Positions 59,173 to 64,000 of a DNA stretch of 64,000 nucleotides are shown one piece after another. The translations under genes were made by a program, and so were the position numbers. The stretch is from positions 1 to 64,000 of the forward strand of contig NZ_SVET01000007.1 of assembly GCF_015057245.1 (NCBI RefSeq), given 5' to 3'. Under the pieces are notes generated by a model. It was not told where the DNA came from, searched no databases, and was given only the letters and a program-made list of their open reading frames with translations. Positions within the stretch are counted from its first letter, which is position 1. Every line of letters begins with the position of its first letter. This DNA is from Pseudobutyrivibrio ruminis (GTDB taxonomy: Bacteria; Bacillota; Clostridia; Lachnospirales; Lachnospiraceae).

Positions 59173-59267
59173 AAGCTAGCATGTAGACATCAAGCTCTGT
59201 TTTTTCTAAAGCGAAACATATGTTGAGTGTAGAAAATAACAGGCTTGTAGTCGTAACATGCTAGCTT
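59173..59267 (-). ncRNA. Conserved structured RNA-like element, copy 2
   Basis: Reverse-strand homologue of the element at 3258-3353. The closing stem is AAGCTAGCATGT / ACATGCTAGCTT (59173-59184 with 59256-59267), and flanking CAATTAATA/TATTAATTG pairs extend it. Read on the - strand it keeps TGTTACG, CTACAAGCC, TCGCTT and AGAGCTTGATG, while the outer stem, the inner stem (CTGTTATTTTCTA / TAGAAAAAACAG) and the apical AAC/GTT differ from copy 1 on both sides of each pair. It fills most of the gap between the zinc-ribbon gene and the YitT gene and is not obviously tied to either. Confidence 0.65.
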
Positions 59268-59314
59268 TTTATTAATTGGCATACTTTAGCGTGCTAATGC
59301 GTTACCGTGCTGTG

Positions 59315-59343
59315 CTGACAAATGTCCGCAAATGGTGTACAAT
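59315..59343 (+). promoter_or_regulatory. Promoter of the YitT-family gene
   Basis: CTGACA (59315-59320) and TACAAT (59338-59343) are 17 bases apart, about 53 bases before the start codon. Confidence 0.65.
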
Positions 59344-59395
59344 CCAACCTGTTGCGAAACGTTAAATCGAATAATTTATTCAAAACAGGTGTGAA

Positions 59396-60247
59396 ATGAA
59401 GCAGATATTAAAGACAGCATTGATTGTAGTACTTGGAAATTTTATTTATGCCTTGGGAGTTGCTTTTTTTATTGAGCCATCTGGCTTAATTACTGGCGGT
59501 GGTACTGGTATAGCGTTGTTCTTTCACCACATACTTGGTTGGAAGGTCCCTCATGTGGTATTTGTAATAAACACATGTCTATTCCTTATCGGATGGAAGG
59601 TGATGGGGCGCAGGTTTGCGGCTAATTCATTACTTTCTACTTTCTGTTTTCCAGTAGAACTTCATATAGCGGAAATACTTGCAGTTTATTTTAGGCCTAC
59701 TGATGATATAGTGCTTTGCACTGTGTTTGGTGGACTTTTAATAGGCGTCAGCCTGGGGATAGTTATTCGTACAGGCGCATCCACTGGAGGAATGGATATT
59801 CCACCTATAGTTCTAAACAAGTTCTTTGGAACCCCTATTTCAGGTGCTATGTGGGTATTTGATATTTGCATTTTAGTATTGCAGGCTTTATTTACAGAAA
59901 AGACTTTAGTGCTTTATGGAATAATCCTTGTAATTATATATACAAACACTCTTGATAGAATGCTTATCCTTGGAAAGGCAAGAACTCAGATTAAGGTTGT
60001 CAGCAAGAAAAGCGACGATATTCGTAGAGCAATTCTTCAGGATATCGACCGCGGTGTTACTGTGATGTATGGTCGTACAGGCTACCTTGGTAAGGATACT
60101 GAAATCACTCTTTCAATTGTAACAGCAAGAGAGCTTGCAAAGACAGAACAGCTTGTTCATGAAATTGATCCAGAAGCATTTATTATTGTAAGTCGTGTTT
60201 CAGAAGTTAAGGGAAGAGGCTTTACAGAGCAAAAGAAATATTTATAA
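59396..60247 (+). CDS. YitT family membrane protein (DUF161/DUF2179)
   Basis: A 283-residue membrane protein with five or six helices (about 8-185), including the family segment LITGGGTGIALFFHHILG and IVIRTGASTGGMDIPPI. A cytoplasmic DUF2179 domain follows (about 195-283, with RAILQDIDRGVTVMYGRTGY). The function is unknown; relatives are numerous in Firmicutes. AGGTG precedes the ATG. Confidence 0.92.
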   Translation: MKQILKTALIVVLGNFIYALGVAFFIEPSGLITGGGTGIALFFHHILGWKVPHVVFVINTCLFLIGWKVMGRRFAANSLLSTFCFPVELHIAEILAVYFRPTDDIVLCTVFGGLLIGVSLGIVIRTGASTGGMDIPPIVLNKFFGTPISGAMWVFDICILVLQALFTEKTLVLYGIILVIIYTNTLDRMLILGKARTQIKVVSKKSDDIRRAILQDIDRGVTVMYGRTGYLGKDTEITLSIVTARELAKTEQLVHEIDPEAFIIVSRVSEVKGRGFTEQKKYL

Positions 60248-60295
60248 TCATCTGATTATTATCAAATAATTAATATCATATTGTTGAAAGATAAC

Positions 60296-60351
60296 ATGTG
60301 GATAACTCATCGAATTTTAAGATAAATTTTGGAGAGTTATCCACATTTTTT
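60296..60351 (+). terminator. Terminator hairpin built of two DnaA-box consensus sequences
   Basis: ATGTGGATAACTC (60296-60308) and GAGTTATCCACAT (60334-60346) form a perfect 13-bp stem and are followed by TTTTTT. Each arm contains TTATCCACA, the perfect DnaA box, in opposite orientations. The T-run supports a terminator for the YitT gene; DnaA binding is a possible second property. The distance from the chromosomal origin is unknown. Confidence 0.75.
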
Positions 60352-60390
60352 ATGCAATAGCAAAATATGGCCTCTAAATCAAAAATAGAA

Positions 60391-60406
60391 TGCAAGTATA
60401 CTTGCA
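60391..60406. promoter_or_regulatory. 16-bp perfect palindrome upstream of the AAA+ gene
   Basis: TGCAAGTATACTTGCA is fully self-complementary and lies about 50 bases upstream of a possible -10 TACAAT (60448-60453). A weaker inverted repeat, AACTCTTTA/TAAAGAGTT (about 60421-60444), lies between. It may be an operator; the binding protein is unknown. Confidence 0.4.
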
Positions 60407-60488
60407 AGATTCTTTCTGAGAACTCTTTACCACACTAAAGAGTTTTGCTACAATCAAAAAGATAAAAATGGAGTTTAAGGAGAGAAAA

Positions 60489-61967
60489 ATGCCAGTATTT
60501 GATTTTGCACAGGAAGAAAAAGACAACAGCGAGGCAGTGAAGACATACACTACTTTTCAATCTGATGAGTCTCAGGCCAGTCCAGAAAAGCCTATTATTA
60601 TAATAGAAGATAAGGATGGCAAGCTGAGCCATCATGTAAATGGTGTGTTTACAAATCCCATTGCTAGGAGCAGCTTTGAAGCTGAGCTTGCGGATGGTGT
60701 TATTTCAAAGGATATATTGCGAGTGGATTCTCGTTTTGTCAGCTTGATTGGATGGCTTGGAGAGAATCACATTCCAGTTAGACTTTCCGGTGCAAACACA
60801 GAGGACGGCTATGCAGTTTACAAGATTCGTGAGACATCCACAGGAAACGGAAAACTATCATCAGAGGATGGCTTTCTACAGTTTATGATGGAACGTCTTT
60901 TTGCATCTAATCCACCTTCAGAGGAAGAGCTGGATGAGGAAGATGCAGAAGATGGTGATGATATGAAGCTTACCAGCATTCAGTCTATCACCGATTTTAT
61001 TACCTGCGCTGGCAGAACATTTCCTGATAATATTCGACTTTGGGCTAGAAGAAATCTGGCTGTAGCAAAATCTGCTGAGGTTACAATTGAGGAGAGACGT
61101 CATGCTCAAAGAGCTCTTTCAATAATGACAAGTATCCAGTGGAAGAGTGATTATTTTGAGGCCATTGATCCGGTTGAGGCAAGACGAATTCTTGATGAGG
61201 AATTGTACGGTCTTGAATCAGTGAAGCAGCGAATTATGGAGACTGTAATTCAGGTTAATCGTACTCATACCTTGCCAAGCTATGGCTTGCTTTTATGTGG
61301 CCCGGCGGGAGTTGGTAAATCTCAAATCGCATATGCGGTAGCGCGTATCCTGAAATTGCCATGGACAACTCTTGATATGAGTTCTATCAATGACCCTGAG
61401 CAGCTTACTGGTAGCTCGCGAATTTATTCTAATGCAAAGCCGGGAATCATTATGGAAGCCTTTGCAAATTCAGGCACAAGCAATCTGGTGTTTATCATTA
61501 ATGAGTTGGACAAAGCAAATTCAGGCAAGGGCAACGGCAATCCAGCTGATGTGTTATTAACTCTTCTTGATAATCTGGGATTCACTGACAATTATATGGA
61601 ATGTATGATTCCAACTATGGGTGTTTATCCAATCGCTACAGCAAATGTTAAGGCTGATATTTCTGCACCACTTATGTCCAGATTTGCAGTAATTGATATT
61701 CCGGACTATACAGTGGAGGAGAAGAAAGAAATCTTCCGTAGATTTTCATTGCCAAAGGTTTTAAAGCGAATTGGAATGAGCCCGGAAGAGTGTCAGGTAA
61801 CCGAAGACGGACTTGATGCTGTTATGGAAAAGTTTGTAATTTCAACAGGAATCAGAAACGTAGAACAGGCCGCAGAGCACCTTGCAGCCAACGCTTTATA
61901 TCAGATAGAAGTTGATGGTGTAAAATCAGTGGTATTTAATAGAGAAATGGTTGAAAAACTTTGTTAA
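60489..61967 (+). CDS. Lon-like AAA+ ATPase without protease domain
   Basis: A 492-residue protein. The first ~230 residues have no recognised domain and include an acidic patch. The rest matches the AAA+ module of Lon: ELYGLESVKQRIMETVIQV, Walker A GPAGVGKS, SINDPEQLTGSSRIY and SPLMSRF-like sensor region APLMSRFAVIDIPDYTVEEK, ending in GIRNVEQAAEHLAANALYQI. The Walker B segment reads FIINELDK where Lon has DE, so the Asp is Asn. No Lon protease domain or Ser-Lys dyad follows. ATG 60489 is chosen because AAGGAGAG precedes it. A chaperone-like role is possible. Confidence 0.8.
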   Translation: MPVFDFAQEEKDNSEAVKTYTTFQSDESQASPEKPIIIIEDKDGKLSHHVNGVFTNPIARSSFEAELADGVISKDILRVDSRFVSLIGWLGENHIPVRLSGANTEDGYAVYKIRETSTGNGKLSSEDGFLQFMMERLFASNPPSEEELDEEDAEDGDDMKLTSIQSITDFITCAGRTFPDNIRLWARRNLAVAKSAEVTIEERRHAQRALSIMTSIQWKSDYFEAIDPVEARRILDEELYGLESVKQRIMETVIQVNRTHTLPSYGLLLCGPAGVGKSQIAYAVARILKLPWTTLDMSSINDPEQLTGSSRIYSNAKPGIIMEAFANSGTSNLVFIINELDKANSGKGNGNPADVLLTLLDNLGFTDNYMECMIPTMGVYPIATANVKADISAPLMSRFAVIDIPDYTVEEKKEIFRRFSLPKVLKRIGMSPEECQVTEDGLDAVMEKFVISTGIRNVEQAAEHLAANALYQIEVDGVKSVVFNREMVEKLC

Positions 61968-62045
61968 ATGGGGTTTACAAAGTCTTGTTTTTTATGTTAT
62001 GTTTTTTATGTAAAATTCAAACAATATATTCAAATTAAAGAAAGG

Positions 62046-62130
62046 AGAACAGCTATGGATAAATCAGACAGTCATGGGCGATTATGCTGCGACGAGACAT
62101 TTTTTATACATATGATTAGCTGTTCTTTTT
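62046..62130 (+). terminator. First terminator-like hairpin of the mgtE leader
   Basis: AGAACAGCTA (62046-62055) pairs with TAGCTGTTCT (62117-62126), followed by TTTT. The left arm includes part of the ribosome binding site and the first base of the leader peptide start. Translation of the leader would therefore compete with this hairpin. Confidence 0.6.
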
Positions 62131-62135
62131 GTTAA
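62055..62135 (+). CDS. Putative 26-aa leader peptide upstream of mgtE
   Basis: ATG 62055 has AAAGGAG seven bases upstream. It encodes MDKSDSHGRLCCDETFFIHM followed by ISCSFC and stop (TAA at 62133). The ORF spans the first terminator hairpin, which is an arrangement typical of translation-dependent attenuation. The peptide is acidic near its start and rich in Cys. It could sense ribosome stability, Mg2+ or amino-acid supply; none is shown. Confidence 0.5.
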   Translation: MDKSDSHGRLCCDETFFIHMISCSFC

Positions 62136-62167
62136 TATCAAAAGAGCTTTGTTTTCATGTAAGTAAG

Positions 62168-62209
62168 GAATGTCATCGTCATCTAAATCAGACATGACAT
62201 TCTTTTTTT
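62168..62209 (+). terminator. Second terminator hairpin of the mgtE leader
   Basis: GAATGTCAT (62168-62176) pairs with ATGACATTC (62194-62202) and is followed by seven T residues. It lies just before the mgtE ribosome binding site, so it would stop transcription unless disrupted. Confidence 0.85.
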
Positions 62210-62226
62210 ATAGCGGAGAAAGTAAC

Positions 62227-63615
62227 ATGGAAACAAAGGATTTATTAGAGGACATCAAGTTACAAGAAATCATCGACCTGCTACGTTCTAATATCAGCGC
62301 AGAGGAGCTCATGGAGGCTCTGGACGATTATCATGAAAACGATATCGCTGAAGCGTATGAGGCACTGGAGCCGGAAGACCGTAGAAGGCTGTTCGATATC
62401 TTGGGAGCTGAGCGTCTATCAGAGATTTTCCCTTATATTGAAGATGTAGGTGAATATTTAGCAGAGATTACACCAGAGCAGGCTGCTGACGTCCTGGAAA
62501 ACATGGATGCCGATGATGCGGTTGATGCTTTGGAAGATATCGAGGATGAGGAAGAGAGAGAAAAGCTCATCGCCCTCATGGATAAGGATGCATCTGCCGA
62601 TGTACGATTGATTAATTCTTACGATGAGGATGAAATCGGTAGCATGATGACTACCAACTTCATCGTTATCGCAAAGAACTTCACTGTTAAGCAGGCAATG
62701 CGTTCGCTGATTTCTCAGTCAAAGGACAACGACAATATCAACACTATTTATGTTGAGGACGAGGACAAGAAATACTACGGTGCTATCGAGCTTCGTGATC
62801 TTATTTTAGCTCGCGATTACACCCCATTGGACGATATCATCAGTCATAGCTACCCAAGCGTAAAGGCTGACGCTAGGATTGCAGATACAATCGAAGATTT
62901 AAAGGATTACGCTGAGGATTCTATTCCAGTTCTTAATCCTAACGACGAAATCATTGGTGTTATCACATCTCAGGATATCATCGAGGCCGTAGATGATGAG
63001 ATGGGTGAAGACTACGCTAAGTTGGCTGGTTTGACTGCAGAGGAAGATTTAAATGAGAGCTTGCCAGAGAGTATCAAAAAGCGTATTCCATGGCTATTGC
63101 TTTTACTTGGACTAGGTCTTGTAACAAGTTCAGTTATTGGTATCTTTGATAAAGTAGTTGCATCAGTTGCAATCGTTGTTGTGTTCCAGTCATTGATTCT
63201 TGATATGGCAGGAAACGTTGGAACTCAGTCACTGGCTGTTACTATTCGTGTGCTTATGGATGAGGAAATTTCAGGTCTTGAAAAGGCCAAATTTGTCCTT
63301 AAGGAAATGCGAGTTGGTGGTACAAACGGATTGATTCTTGGTGTGTTGGCATTGTTCTTTATAGCTTTATATCTACATGTGTTTAAAGGCTATATTTGGT
63401 TTGCTGCCTTTAGAATATCAAGTATCGTTGGATTTTCACTTTTTATTGCTATGATAGTATCAAGCTTTATCGGAACTATCATTCCAATTTTCTTCCACAA
63501 GATTAAGGTGGATCCAGCCGTTGCTTCAGGTCCACTTATCACAACAGTAAACGATTTGGTTGCTGTTGTTACATATTATGGTTTAGCTGGATTATTATTA
63601 GTTGGACATATTTAA
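62227..63615 (+). CDS. mgtE: Magnesium transporter MgtE
   Basis: A 462-residue MgtE channel. The N-terminal superhelical MgtE_N domain (about 1-135, repeats such as ITPEQAADVLENMDADDAVD) precedes two CBS domains (about 135-270) and five membrane helices (about 285-460) with MAGNVGTQSLAVTIRVL and PLITTVNDLVAVVTYY. The start ATG 62227 follows GGAGAAAG; an in-frame ATG at 62170 would run translation through a terminator hairpin and is rejected. Expression is likely governed by the leader with two terminators. A ribokinase-family gene follows. Confidence 0.94.
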   Translation: METKDLLEDIKLQEIIDLLRSNISAEELMEALDDYHENDIAEAYEALEPEDRRRLFDILGAERLSEIFPYIEDVGEYLAEITPEQAADVLENMDADDAVDALEDIEDEEEREKLIALMDKDASADVRLINSYDEDEIGSMMTTNFIVIAKNFTVKQAMRSLISQSKDNDNINTIYVEDEDKKYYGAIELRDLILARDYTPLDDIISHSYPSVKADARIADTIEDLKDYAEDSIPVLNPNDEIIGVITSQDIIEAVDDEMGEDYAKLAGLTAEEDLNESLPESIKKRIPWLLLLLGLGLVTSSVIGIFDKVVASVAIVVVFQSLILDMAGNVGTQSLAVTIRVLMDEEISGLEKAKFVLKEMRVGGTNGLILGVLALFFIALYLHVFKGYIWFAAFRISSIVGFSLFIAMIVSSFIGTIIPIFFHKIKVDPAVASGPLITTVNDLVAVVTYYGLAGLLLVGHI

Positions 63616-63633
63616 TTGTCTACGGGGGTGCTT

Positions 63634-64000
63634 ATGAAGGTATTAAATTTCGGCTCACTTAATTTAGATTATACCTATCAGGTTCCACACATTGTCAGGG
63701 AAGGAGAGACTATTTCTTCTAACGATGTGCAGATGCATTTAGGAGGAAAGGGCTTCAACCAATCTGTGGCGTTAGCCAGAGCAGGAGTGCCTGTTTACCA
63801 TGCAGGTTTGGTAGGAGAGGAAGGTCTGGATTTTTATGACGCATGCCAGGAATGCGGCATCAAAACAGACTATATCAAAACTGTAACCGGCAGATGTGGC
63901 CACACCATCATTCAGGTGGATGATGCGGGCCAAAACAGCATAGTTTTATTTGGCGGTGCAAATCAAAAGAACACAAAAGAATACGTGGATGAAGTTCTAA
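63634..64000 (+). CDS. Ribokinase/PfkB-family sugar kinase (3' end outside window)
   Basis: The visible 122 residues begin MKVLNFGSLNLDYTYQVPHI and contain the family signatures HLGGKGFNQSVALARAG and GLVGEEGLDFYDA, which match the ribokinase N terminus. GGGGGTG lies before the ATG. The gene continues beyond the window. The substrate is likely ribose or another pentose, but cannot be fixed from this part. It lies 18 bases after mgtE and could be in the same transcript. Confidence 0.88.
   Translation, partial: MKVLNFGSLNLDYTYQVPHIVREGETISSNDVQMHLGGKGFNQSVALARAGVPVYHAGLVGEEGLDFYDACQECGIKTDYIKTVTGRCGHTIIQVDDAGQNSIVLFGGANQKNTKEYVDEVL

Noticed and set aside
62041..62209. M-box (ykoK) magnesium riboswitch
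   Set aside because: The leader is too short and lacks the conserved M-box core as I know it; a leader ORF with terminators fits better.
62170..62226. Earlier ATG start for MgtE at 62170
   Set aside because: It would add residues encoded by a terminator hairpin and T-run; ATG 62227 has a proper binding site and gives the family N terminus.

Overview
The window looks like chromosomal DNA of a low-GC, Gram-positive anaerobe of the Lachnospiraceae, most likely a Butyrivibrio/Pseudobutyrivibrio-type gut or rumen organism. The support is AT-rich DNA with strong AGGAGG-type ribosome binding sites, LytTR/GHKL signalling, a domain-permuted GH3 beta-glucosidase of the kind described from Butyrivibrio and Ruminococcus, a bacterial-type glycogen debranching enzyme, and an AmmeMemoRadiSam pair. 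The genus is an inference; there is no rRNA in the window. No tRNA, rRNA, CRISPR array, insertion sequence or prophage core was recognised.

Layout. 1-6.2 kb: end of an amino-acid ABC ATPase, a tiny cysteine-rich ORF, the sulfur-assimilation operon metY-cysK, a structured RNA-like element, an amidase-like protein lacking zinc ligands, a D,D-carboxypeptidase and a glutathione peroxidase behind paired OhrR/MarR-like operators. 6.2-17.7 kb: glycogen debranching enzyme, a heterodimeric ABC exporter, a lipoprotein, a small alarmone synthetase in an operon with a two-component system, then a 7TM sensor without an output domain and an HD-GYP c-di-GMP phosphodiesterase. 17.8-18.24 kb: a very regular array of nine 52-53 bp hairpin units. 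18.3-25.5 kb: a catabolic cluster (cupin, DUF1537 acid-sugar kinase, Asp/Glu-racemase-like protein, DctPQM TRAP transporter, FadR-type regulator, BKACE-type enzyme) with repeated AACAT-N3-ATGTT palindromes at its promoters.

25.5-31.6 kb: PspC, a small HTH protein, thioredoxin, an ABC-like ATPase without catalytic residues, a HipA-like kinase overlapping a DUF2442/HTH partner, ribosomal protein L25, a MazG-like enzyme and a DMT permease. 31.6-42 kb has an accessory character: a DUF2075 nuclease-helicase, a NUDIX enzyme, a NifX-FKBP fusion, a UvrD-like helicase with a nuclease-like insertion and zinc ribbons, a DUF2971 protein, a decayed paralogue of a small NUDIX-linked gene, and an Rpn-type nuclease behind a perfect SOS (DinR/LexA) box. 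42-50 kb: AmmeMemoRadiSam genes, DegV, an MFS permease, methylglyoxal synthase, a HAD phosphatase that appears to be leaderless, and a MetE-like methyltransferase divergent from a LysR regulator. 50-64 kb: LytTR/GHKL pair, membrane-tethered GH3 enzyme, chemoreceptor, three uncharacterised genes, a second copy of the structured RNA element, YitT, a Lon-like AAA+ protein without a protease, mgtE behind a leader peptide with tandem terminators, and the start of a ribokinase-family gene.

The strongest candidates for something undescribed are the two-copy structured element with compensatory base changes (3258-3353 and 59173-59267), the covarying hairpin array (17797-18237), the mgtE leader (62041-62209), and the TRAP/DUF1537/BKACE catabolic operon with its own operator family.
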